Source of the DNA: CAYOYK01 sp964408185
Lineage (GTDB): Bacteria > Bacillota > Clostridia > Christensenellales > Aristaeellaceae
Assembly: GCA_964408185.1 (NCBI GenBank)
Contig: CAYOYK010000004.1
Coordinates: 15,755 to 79,754, forward strand
Direction of reading: 5' to 3'
DNA length: 64,000 bases
Shown here: positions 35,945-45,326 of the stretch, piece by piece
Layout: each line of letters starts with the position of its first letter
Numbering within the stretch: the first letter of the stretch is position 1
Position numbers and translations under genes: made by a program
Notes under the pieces: generated by a model
What the model saw: only the letters and a program-made list of their open reading frames with translations
Told to the model about the DNA's origin: nothing
Databases searched by the model: none

Positions 35945-37144
35945 ATGAAAAAGTTATGGAGCCTTCTGGTCTTGCTGACCCTGCTGGTCGCCTGCCTCCC
36001 CGCCGCACAGGCGGACGACGCGGGCGCGCTGTCCGTGGACGAATTCAGAGCTTGGATCAGCGAGCTGCTGACCCACACGGTCGGCGTGTCGGCCCTGAAC
36101 GCGCCCGTCGGCGAGGAATCGCTCACCGACGACGGCTACGCCTATATCTACGACCACATGACGCTCTACTACGACAAGGCGGAGTTGGATGAGAACAGCC
36201 GCCTTCAGGCGGTCGTGCTCACCGACGATCTGCTGGAATCGCCGCGCGGGCTGCGCATCGGCGGCACCCTGCAGGATATCATCGACCTGTACGGCTGGCT
36301 CAACCCCGATTTGGAGCAGGTGAACGGCGTGATTCCCCTGTACGTGCAGGACGAAATGCCCCAAAGCGCTTACTGGGCTTGGGCTCAGGGCGACAGCCAG
36401 AGCGTGAGCATGGTGCAGTGCGCCATTCACTACCGCTTGGGCGAGGACCGTTATACCGACGCGGGCATTGTGTTTACGCTGGAGGACAACGTCATCAGCG
36501 GGCTGCGCGTCTACGGCGTGAACCAGAGCATCACCGAGCAGGAGGTGCGCAACAACCTAGCCGTGCTGAGCGGCGGCGCCGCCATGCCCGCCGTGCAGCC
36601 CGCCGCGCCATCCTACGTGTTTACCGCCAACAGCGCCGCCAAATTCTCGGCGGACGATCTGCGCTTTGCCGGGCTGGACTACTCCTCCCTGACCGAGGAA
36701 GCCGCGCAGTCCGCGTTGGGCGATTACAGCGACGATCAATGGGTGGAGGACGATACCGGCGATTGGCTGCACGTCACGCACCGCGACGGCATTTCCATCA
36801 CGCTGGTGCTTAACGCACAGCGCACCAAGAGCCGCGCCGATTCCATCCTGATCACGAGCGACGCCATCGAAGGCCCGCGCGGCGTGAAGCTGGGCATGCG
36901 GCTGGAGGACGTGGCGGCGCTGTTCGCCTGCGACGGCCAGAACATGAGCCTTGGCAACGCCACGCTGCTTTACGGCGACGGCGACCTGCCGCCCTACGGC
37001 CTGTGCGAGATTTCCTCCGAGGGCGTTGTGCTGTGCTATGCCACGGAGATGACCGTCGGCATCGGCCGCACGAGCGTCGTGTGCCTGCGCATTACCTTCC
37101 AAGCCGGCTTGGCGACCGAAATCAACATCTACACGCTGCAATAG
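35945..37144 (+). CDS. Exported protein with duplicated domain, function unknown
   Basis: A 399-residue protein with an N-terminal signal (KKLWSLLVLLTLLVAC). LVAC could be a lipobox with the Cys lipidated; cleavage after AQA is the alternative. The mature part seems to contain two copies of one domain: LLESPRGLRIGGTLQDIIDLYG with a later VFTLEDNVISGLRVYG, and AIEGPRGVKLGMRLEDVAALF with a later ITFQAGLATEINIY. No catalytic motif seen. I use the ATG rather than the TTG just before it. It is followed after 27 bp by the TPR-like gene. Confidence 0.75.
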   Translation: MKKLWSLLVLLTLLVACLPAAQADDAGALSVDEFRAWISELLTHTVGVSALNAPVGEESLTDDGYAYIYDHMTLYYDKAELDENSRLQAVVLTDDLLESPRGLRIGGTLQDIIDLYGWLNPDLEQVNGVIPLYVQDEMPQSAYWAWAQGDSQSVSMVQCAIHYRLGEDRYTDAGIVFTLEDNVISGLRVYGVNQSITEQEVRNNLAVLSGGAAMPAVQPAAPSYVFTANSAAKFSADDLRFAGLDYSSLTEEAAQSALGDYSDDQWVEDDTGDWLHVTHRDGISITLVLNAQRTKSRADSILITSDAIEGPRGVKLGMRLEDVAALFACDGQNMSLGNATLLYGDGDLPPYGLCEISSEGVVLCYATEMTVGIGRTSVVCLRITFQAGLATEINIYTLQ

Positions 37145-37171
37145 GATTGCGCATCACATGGAGGAATGGCC

Positions 37172-40078
37172 ATGAAGATCGACCTGAGCTGTCCGGTGGA
37201 GCTGTGGCAGTACTCCCTGCCCAAGGGGGAGCTTGGCGAATGCGCCTTTATACTGAACAACCTGTCCGATAAAACCGTCAACTCGGTGCAGGTGACGCTG
37301 GTGTGCGACGACGCGGAGGGCAAGCAGCTCTTCCGGCAGATCGAGCGCATCCAGGGCCTTAGCGCGGGCGCGGGCGAACGCTTCAACGTGGTGCTAATGC
37401 CCTCCCAGTGGGACGGCGTGGCCTCTGCGGATCTGGTGATCGAGAAGGTTTGGTTCGATGATACCACCATCTGGCGGCGCGGCGGCTCCATGCCCACGGA
37501 GTACGAGTCCAACGCGCTGCCCGTCGGCCGGAAGCTGGATGATCTGCGCTTTGTCGCCGGATCGGACGCGGTGGGCTACCCCAGCATGCAGCACAGCGTT
37601 TGGGTGTGCGTATGCGGGCGCGCCAACGCCAAGCAGGCCAGCGTTTGCTGCCGCTGCGAGCGCAGCCGCGAGACCGTGTTTGCCTCCTTTACGCTGGAAA
37701 ACGTGCGCAACCTCATCGCCGTACACGAGCAAAAGCTGAGCGGGTTCACCAAGCAGGCCATCGCGGACGCGTCGGTCATCAATGAGCAGAACTTCAAGGA
37801 GCAGGCCAAGGCTAAGCGGAAAAAAACGCGGCGCACGGTGCTGACGATCATCGGCGCGACCGCCGTGGTTGTGTTTTTGGTGGTGTTCTTTCTGCTCACA
37901 CCAAGGCTGCAATATGCGAGCGCCAAACGCCAGATGGACGGCGGGCAGTACGCGGAGGCCCGCGCCGCCTTTGTGAGCATGACGGGCTACGCCGACAGCG
38001 CCGAGCTGGTGACGGAGTGCGATTATCTCGCGGCCAAGCAGCGGCTGTCCCTCGGCGACGAGGGCTCCCTGCGCGAGGCCATTACAGCGTTTGAGGCGCT
38101 GGATGCTTATCAGGACAGCCGCGCGCTCAAGGATCAGGCAACGTACCTGCTGGGACAGCTCTATCAGCGGGACAGCCGCTTTGAGGAGGCGATCAGCCTC
38201 TACGATACGCTGGGCGATTACGAAAACGCCGCCGAGGATTCCCGCCGGTGCCGCTATGAGCTGGCAACGCAAACCTACCAGAGCGAGGATTACGAGGCCG
38301 CCTATCCCCTGCTCGTCGCGCTGTCCGGCTACGAGGACGCGGACGGCATGGCCGCGCGGTGCCAGTATCAGCTGGGGCTTGCCGCCATGACGGACGGCCG
38401 CTACGACGACGCGATACTGCTCCTGACGCAGGCCGGGGATGTGGAGGACGCGGCGGCGCGCCTCAGCGAGTGCCGCTATCAGGCCGGGCTGCTGGCGCAG
38501 ACGGCGGGCGACTTGGAGGCCGCGGGCCTGCTGTTTATCCAAGCGGGCGATTACGAGGACGCGGACGCGCGCGGCAAGGACTGCCTGTACAACGTCGCCC
38601 GCACGCGCATGGAGGCCGGGGAGTACGACAAGGCCGCCGCGCTGTTTGAGCAGATATCGGGCTATTTGGACGCGGAAACCTTGGGCTGGGAATGCGTGTA
38701 CCAGCAAGGCTTGGCTTTGCAGGAAAACGGCGAGCTGCAAGCCGCCGCCGACCTGTACGCCACCATCCCCCTGCACAGCGAGGCGGCCAACATGCGCAGC
38801 GAGTGCCTGTATCAGCTGGCCACGGAAGCAGTCGCGGCGCAGGATACCGCCGCGGCCGAGACGCTGCTGGCCGAGCTTGGGGAGTACCGCGGCGCGGACG
38901 TGCAGCTCAACAGCATTCGCTTCCAGCGCGCGCTGGGGCTGGTGGAGCAGAAGGACTACGACGCGGCCATCCCCCTGCTGGAATCTCTGGGCGACTTTTC
39001 CGGCGTTTCGGACGCGCTCAGCCAATGCCGCTACGCGCAGGCGCAGGCCGCGCTGGACGCGGCGGACTACAAGCTGGCTTACGAGTGCTTTGAAGCGCTG
39101 GGCGATTACAGCGACAGCGCCGCCAAGCTGGAGGAGGCCGCCATCGGCTACGCCAGCGCGCTTTCCTCCGCCGGACAGACCAGCGAGGCCGCCGCCGTGC
39201 TCAACGCGCTGCCGGACTCCTCCGCCGCGCAATCGCACCTGAACGACCTCACGCTGAGCGCCGCCAAGACGCTCGCCGACGCGGGCAGCTACAAGGAGGC
39301 CGCGCAGGCCTATCTGGCGCTGGGCGACACGCCGGGCGCGCGCGACGGCTACAACCAATGCCAGTACGTGCTCGCTACGCGATTGAAGAACAACGGCCAA
39401 AATTTGGAGGCGGGCTTTGCCTTTTTGGCCATTGCGGACTACGACGACTCGCAGGCCCAAAGCGACGCTTGCTTTGATCTGTACTACTCCGCCGCCGCCA
39501 ACGAGGCCCGCGCGGCCGACGCCGACAAGGATTGGCTGACCGTCATATCCGCATTGGAGCAGTTTGATTTGGACGCGCTGCCCAAGCGCTATGAGAGCCT
39601 CAAGGCGCTCTACCAAAGCGCCTGCTTTACCTATGCCGAGGAGCTGTACGACGCGGGCCAGCCCTACGAGGCCCTGCCGTACTACCAGCGCGTGGCGGAT
39701 TACCAGACGGTCGCCACGCGGCAGCTCGCGCGCAAATGCTACCGCATTCTGGGCCTGTGGCGCACCGCCGGCGGCAGCGAGGCCGAGTTCCGCACGGACG
39801 GCACCTGCACGCTGATGGGCGAGGAGCTGTGCTTCAAGGTCCGCAACTTCGCTCTGCTGACCGGCCCGGACGTCGACTCGCTGGTGGAGACCTACCGCAT
39901 CAACAACGTGACGGCGAGCAGCCTGAGCATCCGCGACCTGCGGGCCGGGCAGACCGCCACCTATCGCTTTACGCGCGTGGAGCAGCCCTCGGCGGACACG
40001 TCCTCCGCGCCAAACGCCGTGCCGACCGCAACCCCCGCTCCCAGCGCGACGCCAACGGCGGGAGGCTCCAACCCGTGA
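37172..40078 (+). CDS. Large membrane-anchored TPR-like protein with zinc-ribbon segment
   Basis: A 968-residue protein. Residues 1-140 form a beta-rich domain, followed by a Cys cluster (146-162, CVCGRAN...CCRCE) that may bind zinc, a helical linker, one membrane helix (about 222-243, after KRKKTRR) and then some 600 residues of short helical repeats with recurring G(D/Y)YxDA and CxYxxA motifs, like Sel1/TPR arrays. The end is a small beta domain and a Pro/Thr/Ser tail. The basic residues before the helix suggest the repeats lie outside. The second ATG is used because GGAGG directly abuts the first. Confidence 0.8.
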   Translation: MKIDLSCPVELWQYSLPKGELGECAFILNNLSDKTVNSVQVTLVCDDAEGKQLFRQIERIQGLSAGAGERFNVVLMPSQWDGVASADLVIEKVWFDDTTIWRRGGSMPTEYESNALPVGRKLDDLRFVAGSDAVGYPSMQHSVWVCVCGRANAKQASVCCRCERSRETVFASFTLENVRNLIAVHEQKLSGFTKQAIADASVINEQNFKEQAKAKRKKTRRTVLTIIGATAVVVFLVVFFLLTPRLQYASAKRQMDGGQYAEARAAFVSMTGYADSAELVTECDYLAAKQRLSLGDEGSLREAITAFEALDAYQDSRALKDQATYLLGQLYQRDSRFEEAISLYDTLGDYENAAEDSRRCRYELATQTYQSEDYEAAYPLLVALSGYEDADGMAARCQYQLGLAAMTDGRYDDAILLLTQAGDVEDAAARLSECRYQAGLLAQTAGDLEAAGLLFIQAGDYEDADARGKDCLYNVARTRMEAGEYDKAAALFEQISGYLDAETLGWECVYQQGLALQENGELQAAADLYATIPLHSEAANMRSECLYQLATEAVAAQDTAAAETLLAELGEYRGADVQLNSIRFQRALGLVEQKDYDAAIPLLESLGDFSGVSDALSQCRYAQAQAALDAADYKLAYECFEALGDYSDSAAKLEEAAIGYASALSSAGQTSEAAAVLNALPDSSAAQSHLNDLTLSAAKTLADAGSYKEAAQAYLALGDTPGARDGYNQCQYVLATRLKNNGQNLEAGFAFLAIADYDDSQAQSDACFDLYYSAAANEARAADADKDWLTVISALEQFDLDALPKRYESLKALYQSACFTYAEELYDAGQPYEALPYYQRVADYQTVATRQLARKCYRILGLWRTAGGSEAEFRTDGTCTLMGEELCFKVRNFALLTGPDVDSLVETYRINNVTASSLSIRDLRAGQTATYRFTRVEQPSADTSSAPNAVPTATPAPSATPTAGGSNP

Positions 40079-41508
40079 GCCAGCCGCTGCAATTGTTGCC
40101 GCACGGCCGCTTGACGGAGACGCTGCCGGGCGATGTGCTGCCCGCTGATGTACCCATTGCCGACGCGCCACCCGCCGATTTGCCCATTGCCGACGCGCCC
40201 GCCGACGTGTCGCCCGCCGACGTGTCGCCCGCCGACACGCCGCCCGTCGATGTGCCCATTGCCGACGCGCGTGCCGCGAGCGAGAAGCAAACGTCCCCGC
40301 GCCTGCGCGAGGGAGGATCCGCTTCCTCCGGGAAGCTGGAAATCGGGGTGCTGTACGGCGTTCGCGCGCTGTTTGTGCTGCTGGTGTGCAATTACCACAT
40401 TTGGCAGCAGGGGTGGATTGGCCAGCGGATCACGCTGTTTGGCTCGACGTGGAGCTTTGACTACATTACCCGTTCCAGCTACCTGTTTGTGGACGGCATG
40501 CTGCTGCTGAGCGGCTTTCTGCTCTACCTGCCCTATGCGCGGCAAACCGCGGAGGGGACGGCCCCGCCGGGAGTACGCCGCTTTTACCTGAACCGCGCGG
40601 CGCGCATCCTCCCCTCCTACCTGTTTTCCGTGCTGGCGCTGCTTTTCTGCGTCGCGCTGCCCGGCAGGCTGTACGCCACGCCGACCGCCGCATGGACGGA
40701 CGCGCTCTCTCACCTGACGTTTACGCAGACGTTCAGCCGGACGACGTACCTGTTTACGCCGCTCAACGTTTCGCTGTGGACGGTCGCCGTGGAGATGCAG
40801 TTTTACCTGCTGTTCCCATGGCTGGCACGCGCCGCGCAAAAGCGCCCGGCGCTCACGCTGGGCTGCATGGCAGCCGTCGGGTGGCTGTACCGGCTGATCG
40901 TGGCCTATCGCTGCGCGGATACGGCGGCGCTCATCAACCAGATGCCCGCCTTCTTGGATGTGTACGCGCTGGGCATGCTGGGCGCGATGCTCTGGGTGCG
41001 GCTGCGCGGGCTCTCGCGGCGCGTTCGCGCGTGTATATCGGCCGGAAGCGTCGCGCTGTTTATCCCGCTGCTAACGGCCCTGAGCGCGCTGCTCTACACG
41101 CAAAGCCGGCAAAGCTCCGTATCGCCGGAGGCGCTGCGCGTAAGCCAGCTTGCGCTGCGGCTGCCGCTGGCGCTTGTGCTGCTGGCGATGATCCTGTGCT
41201 GCACACAATGGCCGCGCCTGCTGCAAAAGCTGCTGGATAACCGCCTGACGCGCTTTCTCAGCACGATTTCGTTCAACCTGTACATCTGGCATCAGGTGCT
41301 GGCCAGCCGGATGGCAGCCCGCCTGTTCCCCGCGACCCTGCACACGGATTTGAACCAGCAGATCATCTTTACGCTGCTGGCGTACTCGCTCTCCATTGTG
41401 GTGGCCATGCTTTGCACCTACGGGCTGGAACAGCCCGCCGCAAGGCTGATGAAAAACGCGGCGACGCGATATGGAAGGAAGCATCCCCATGAAAGACCCC
41501 AGACTTGA
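40075..41508 (+). CDS. OafA-like membrane acyltransferase with repetitive N-terminal extension
   Basis: A 477-residue protein. The first 85 residues are hydrophilic and repetitive (PADV, PIADAP, SPADV units). Then comes an acyltransferase-3 domain with about ten membrane helices: GVLYGVRALFVLLVCNYHIW, VDGMLLLSGFLLYLPYA, FYLNRAARILPSYLFS and LWTVAVEMQFYLLFPW. These enzymes O-acylate sugars at the cell surface. GTG start, preceded by GGGAGG and overlapping the TPR gene stop as GTGA. Confidence 0.87.
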   Translation: MSQPLQLLPHGRLTETLPGDVLPADVPIADAPPADLPIADAPADVSPADVSPADTPPVDVPIADARAASEKQTSPRLREGGSASSGKLEIGVLYGVRALFVLLVCNYHIWQQGWIGQRITLFGSTWSFDYITRSSYLFVDGMLLLSGFLLYLPYARQTAEGTAPPGVRRFYLNRAARILPSYLFSVLALLFCVALPGRLYATPTAAWTDALSHLTFTQTFSRTTYLFTPLNVSLWTVAVEMQFYLLFPWLARAAQKRPALTLGCMAAVGWLYRLIVAYRCADTAALINQMPAFLDVYALGMLGAMLWVRLRGLSRRVRACISAGSVALFIPLLTALSALLYTQSRQSSVSPEALRVSQLALRLPLALVLLAMILCCTQWPRLLQKLLDNRLTRFLSTISFNLYIWHQVLASRMAARLFPATLHTDLNQQIIFTLLAYSLSIVVAMLCTYGLEQPAARLMKNAATRYGRKHPHERPQT

Positions 41509-42604
41509 TACCCTAGCCCGGAACCTGATCCGCTACTCCTGCGAGCTGAAGGCCGGAGAGCGCGTGCTGATTGAGAACTTCGGCATCGAAACCGCGTTTG
41601 TGACCGCGCTTGTGCGCGAGGCCTACGCGGTCGGCGCGGAGCCCATCGTCGTGCTGCGGGATAAGACCGTCGAGCGCGAGCTGCTGCTGGGCGGCACCGA
41701 CGCCAAGTGGGACGCGGAGGCCAAGCTGGACGCGGAGCGCATGCGCGCGTGTCAGGCGTACATCGGCGTGCGCGGCGGCAATAACTCCTACGAGACCTCC
41801 GATGTGCCCGGCGAGAAAATGACCAGCTACATGCAGCACTACAACCATGCCGTGCACGGCCTGATCCGCGTGCCGCAGACGCGCTGGGTGGTGCTGCGCT
41901 ACCCCACCCCCAGCATGAGCCAACTGGCCGAGACCAGCATCGAGGCGTTTGAGGACCACTACTTCAACGTCTGCTGCCTTGATTACGCCAAGATGAGCGT
42001 TGCCATGGATCCGCTCGTCCGCCGCCTGGAGGCCGCCGATCGCGTGCACATTATCGGCAAGGGCACCGACCTGAGCTTCTCCATCAAGGGGCTGCCCGCC
42101 GTCAAGTGCGACGGCAAGCTGAACATCCCCGACGGCGAGGTGTTCACCGCGCCTGTAAAGGACAGCGTGAACGGCACCATCCAGTACAACACGGCGAGCC
42201 TGTATCAGGGCAACGTGTTCAATAACATGAAGCTCACCTTCGAAAACGGCAAGATCATCCAAGCGACCAGCAGCAACACCGAGCTGTGCAACCGCATCTT
42301 CGATACCGATCCCGGCGCGCGCTATGTGGGCGAGTTTGCCATCGGCGTAAACCCCTACATCACCAAGGCCATCAAGGATACGCTGTTTGATGAGAAGATC
42401 GCCGGCTCGTTCCACTTTACGCCCGGCTCCTGCTACGACAATTGCGATAATGGCAACGAGTCCGCTATCCATTGGGATTTGGTGTGCATCCAAACCCCGG
42501 AATACGGCGGCGGCGAGATGTGGCTGGACGATACGCTCATCCGCAAGGACGGGCGCTTTGTGCCGGAGGACCTGCAGGGCCTGAACCCGGAGAACCTCAA
42601 ATAA
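41489..42604 (+). CDS. M29-family aminopeptidase (AmpS/PepS type)
   Basis: A 371-residue metallo-aminopeptidase. RLDTLARNLIRYSCELKAGERVLIE opens the family; metal-site blocks are NIPDGEVFTAPVKDSVNG and ARYVGEFAIGVNP, then HFTPGSCYDNCDNGNESAIHWDLV. It cleaves N-terminal residues from peptides in the cytoplasm. The frame opens six codons earlier but the ATG used has GGAAGG at proper distance. It overlaps the acyltransferase gene by 20 bp, so it is cotranscribed, though functionally unrelated. Confidence 0.92.
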   Translation: MKDPRLDTLARNLIRYSCELKAGERVLIENFGIETAFVTALVREAYAVGAEPIVVLRDKTVERELLLGGTDAKWDAEAKLDAERMRACQAYIGVRGGNNSYETSDVPGEKMTSYMQHYNHAVHGLIRVPQTRWVVLRYPTPSMSQLAETSIEAFEDHYFNVCCLDYAKMSVAMDPLVRRLEAADRVHIIGKGTDLSFSIKGLPAVKCDGKLNIPDGEVFTAPVKDSVNGTIQYNTASLYQGNVFNNMKLTFENGKIIQATSSNTELCNRIFDTDPGARYVGEFAIGVNPYITKAIKDTLFDEKIAGSFHFTPGSCYDNCDNGNESAIHWDLVCIQTPEYGGGEMWLDDTLIRKDGRFVPEDLQGLNPENLK

Positions 42605-42923
42605 AGCAGAGGACAGCCGTTTGGGCGCAAAGGCGGGCGGGAGCAATGCTCCCGCCCCAGTGCGTCAAAAAAGCGGCAAAGACGCTTTTTTGAGTCTTGC
42701 GCTTTTCGCCTGCAACCTGTTCGGTCGGCTGAGAGCCTCCCTCACAGAACGCGGCCGGTGAAAAGCGTAGAGAAGCGTTGCTCCGCAACGCCGCCGCCTT
42801 GGACGCACAGGTCGCCCAAGGCGGAATCCATTTGGGGAGCGCGGCTCCCCAAGCCCCTCAGGGGTTATTTGACAGGCGGGCGGGAGCAATGCTCCCGCCC
42901 GCCTTCCGCGTTGTTTAGCCCGG
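42605..42923 (+). repeat. Gene-free stretch packed with hairpins
   Basis: No gene seen. Between two convergent genes lie at least five inverted repeats: a GC-rich palindrome (42635-42657), a T-rich terminator (42667-42691), GCGTTG-CTC-CGCAAC, CCGCCTTGG with CCAAGGCGG, TTGGGGAGC-GCG-GCTCCCCAA, and a longer copy of the first palindrome (42875-42903). The core GGGAGCAATGCTCCC occurs twice, 240 bp apart. Confidence 0.75.
42667..42691. terminator. Bidirectional-looking terminator
   Basis: AAAAAAGCG and CGCTTTTTT around a 7-nt loop, able to serve the aminopeptidase operon and the convergent ABC operon. Confidence 0.65.
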
Positions 42924-44378
42924 TTACTTGCCAGCCAAGAAGGCTTCCATCTGCGTGTTCAGCGCGGCGACGTACTCGTCAATGCCCGCTTCCTTCAGCG
43001 CGGCAAGCGCGGCCTGATAGTTGGTATCGTAATCCACAAAGCCGTAGAGGATGGGCAGCAGCTGCTTTGCCATGACCTCGTTGCAGGCGGTCTCCACCGC
43101 CTCCAAGCCGGTGTTGTCAAACGCGAAGCCCAGCATCTTGGAGGGAATGGCCTCGTCGTCCCAGTGGCGATATTCCTCGATGTACTCGTCGGTCACATCG
43201 GCGCCAAACACCTGATACTTCGCGTTGCGGAACATCCACTCGTAGAAGTAGCCGTCGCCGGACGCAGTCTCGGAAAGCGTTACGAGGCGGCCGTTTTCAT
43301 CCAGCTCGTAGTCCTGCCCTTCCACGCCGTAGAGGCAGAAGAGGTAGTTCTCCTCGGAGCCCCACATCCACGCGAGGAATTTCATCGCGCCGCCGGGGTT
43401 GGTGGCGCTGTACGGCACGCACAGCACCTCGCCGCCGCAGGCGTTGATGTAGCGGGGCGCGTCGGGGTTAAGCAGGTAGTCCTTGAGAACGGCGTTGGGA
43501 TCGGCCGTGCTGACCGTTCCGCCGATCTCGTTGCTCTTGCCCAGCGAGCCCTCCACCCACAGGTACAGGCCCGTTTGCATGCGGCTGTCGCGCTCGTTGT
43601 ACTTGATGGTCAGGTCGTCGGAGTACAGGCCGTCCTGATACATGCCGTAGTTGAACTTGGCGACCTTTTCAAACGCGGTGGTCTCGGCGTAGCTGTACAC
43701 CTTGGCGGTCTCCTCGCCAAACACGCACAGGTCCTCGGAGCCGACCCAGAAGTACTGCTCGTCGCCGAAGTAACGCGTCAGGGGCTTAAAGATCACATCA
43801 GCGGGCCCCTTCATCAGCGGATCGGTCACGCTGAGGGCGAACTGGCGCAGATCCTCGGCTGTCTTTACCTCGGTCATTCCGGCGGCCTCCAGCTGATCCT
43901 GCCGCAGGCAGACAAACTGGTACATCGCGGACGAGGGCGCGTAAGCGGACGGTATGCCGTACTGCACGCCGTTGATCTTGCCGCCGACCATTTGGCTATC
44001 CGGCAGGACCTCCTGCATGCTCTCCGGCCAATACTGGGCAATCAGCTCATCCAGCGGCTGGGCCTCCTTGGCGTTGACCAGCGTGCTCAGATCCGGCAGG
44101 CCGTCCCAGTACAGGTCGATGGGCGTATTGGCGGCCAGCATGATCTTTTTCTGGTCCCAGTAGTTATCCCAGCTGAGGAAGGTAACGTTGACCTTCATGT
44201 TCAGCTCGGCCAGCACGCGCTCGGCGAACGGGCCGTTCAGGAAGGCGGTCATCTCGTCGGTTTCCTCGCCGGGGTAGAGGATTGTGATCTCCTCCACGGG
44301 TTCCGCCAACGCGCCGGTCGGCAGCACCATCAGCAGCGCAAAGACGAGCGCCAGCAGGGCAATCGAGATTCGTTTCAT
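42924..44378 (-). CDS. Extracellular solute-binding protein of a sugar ABC transporter
   Basis: A 484-residue exported protein. The signal ends LPTGALA-EP, with no lipobox Cys, which is unusual because Gram-positive binding proteins are normally lipid-anchored. The body has the family-1 pattern (ITILYPGEETDEMTAF, NTPIDLYWDGLPDLSTLV, INGVQYGIPSAYAP, TNPGGAMKFLAWMWGSEENYLF); the C-terminal half resembles DUF3502. It captures a carbohydrate for the two permeases encoded just upstream. GAAGGAGG precedes the ATG. No ATPase gene is nearby, so a shared MsmK-type ATPase is likely. Confidence 0.9.
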   Translation of the reverse strand: MKRISIALLALVFALLMVLPTGALAEPVEEITILYPGEETDEMTAFLNGPFAERVLAELNMKVNVTFLSWDNYWDQKKIMLAANTPIDLYWDGLPDLSTLVNAKEAQPLDELIAQYWPESMQEVLPDSQMVGGKINGVQYGIPSAYAPSSAMYQFVCLRQDQLEAAGMTEVKTAEDLRQFALSVTDPLMKGPADVIFKPLTRYFGDEQYFWVGSEDLCVFGEETAKVYSYAETTAFEKVAKFNYGMYQDGLYSDDLTIKYNERDSRMQTGLYLWVEGSLGKSNEIGGTVSTADPNAVLKDYLLNPDAPRYINACGGEVLCVPYSATNPGGAMKFLAWMWGSEENYLFCLYGVEGQDYELDENGRLVTLSETASGDGYFYEWMFRNAKYQVFGADVTDEYIEEYRHWDDEAIPSKMLGFAFDNTGLEAVETACNEVMAKQLLPILYGFVDYDTNYQAALAALKEAGIDEYVAALNTQMEAFLAGK

Positions 44379-44423
44379 GGGGTTTCCTCCTTCTATTTTA
44401 CGGACGATCCACGCCCGTATTTT

Positions 44424-45326
44424 CTACTCCTTGACCGCGCCTGTCATGATGCCCTGTACAAAGTACCGCTGTACAAACGGGTATAGGAAGATGATGGGCC
44501 CGATGGTAATCATCGTGACGGCCATTTTGACCGTCTCGGACGGCAGGCGGATCCCGGCGGCAGCGCCGGAGGGAATCCGCCCGGAGGATATCGCGTTGAC
44601 GTTGGATACGATAGAGTACAGGTAGTATTGGAGCGGGTACAGCTCCTTTTTGGTAATAAACATCAGGGAGTTCCACCAATCGTTCCAGTAGGTGAGCGCG
44701 TACATCATGCCGATGGTGAGCAGCCCGGTTTTGGTCAGCGGCAGCGCAATGCGGAAAAAGATGGTCATATGGCCCGCGCCGTCGATCTTGGCCGCGTCAT
44801 ACAGCGAGGGCGACACGGCGGAAAAGTACGTGCGCAGCAGGAACATCTCCCATACGCTGAACATCGACGGCAAAATCAGCGCGAGCAGGTTGTTCTGGAG
44901 CTGATACCAGTTGACGCAGACCACATACCACGGCACAAGGCCCGCGGAGAAGATGATGGTAAAGTTGCAGATGAACGCGATCACGTTGCGATAGCGCAGC
45001 TCGTTGAGGGAGATGGCATAGGCGATCATGCCCGTGACCAGCAGCGACCCGATGGTTCCCACGACCGTGATGAAGAACGTCACGCCGTAAGAGCGCAGGA
45101 TCCGCGCGCCGCTGTGCGCGAAGATATACGTGTACGTATCCAGCGACCATGCCTCCGGAATCAGGCGGAAGCCGTCCCGCGCAATGCCCGCCTCCGGGGT
45201 GAAGCTGACGGAGAGCGTCAGCAGCAGCGGGTACAGGCAGGCCAGCCCAAACAGGCCCACCAGCACGTATGCGATGAGTACGACCGCCCGATCGGAGCCG
45301 GTTTTTCGCATGCCCTTGCGCTTCAA
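44424..45326 (-). CDS. Carbohydrate ABC transporter permease, MalG/YtcP-like
   Basis: About 300 residues with six membrane helices. The ATPase-docking EAA loop is LYDAAKIDGAGHMTIFFRIALPLTKTGL. The protein ends VQRYFVQGIMTGAVKE, typical of the CUT1 inner-membrane G subunit. The start is a TTG overlapping the stop of the partner permease (TTGA), with GGGGAGGGA upstream; the ATG five codons later is less well placed. Pairs with the next permease. Confidence 0.92.
   Translation of the reverse strand: MKRKGMRKTGSDRAVVLIAYVLVGLFGLACLYPLLLTLSVSFTPEAGIARDGFRLIPEAWSLDTYTYIFAHSGARILRSYGVTFFITVVGTIGSLLVTGMIAYAISLNELRYRNVIAFICNFTIIFSAGLVPWYVVCVNWYQLQNNLLALILPSMFSVWEMFLLRTYFSAVSPSLYDAAKIDGAGHMTIFFRIALPLTKTGLLTIGMMYALTYWNDWWNSLMFITKKELYPLQYYLYSIVSNVNAISSGRIPSGAAAGIRLPSETVKMAVTMITIGPIIFLYPFVQRYFVQGIMTGAVKE

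Noticed and set aside
37394..40171. A 925-codon open frame on the minus strand
   Set aside because: Antisense to the TPR-like gene, with repetitive Ala/Arg/Gly composition and no motif.
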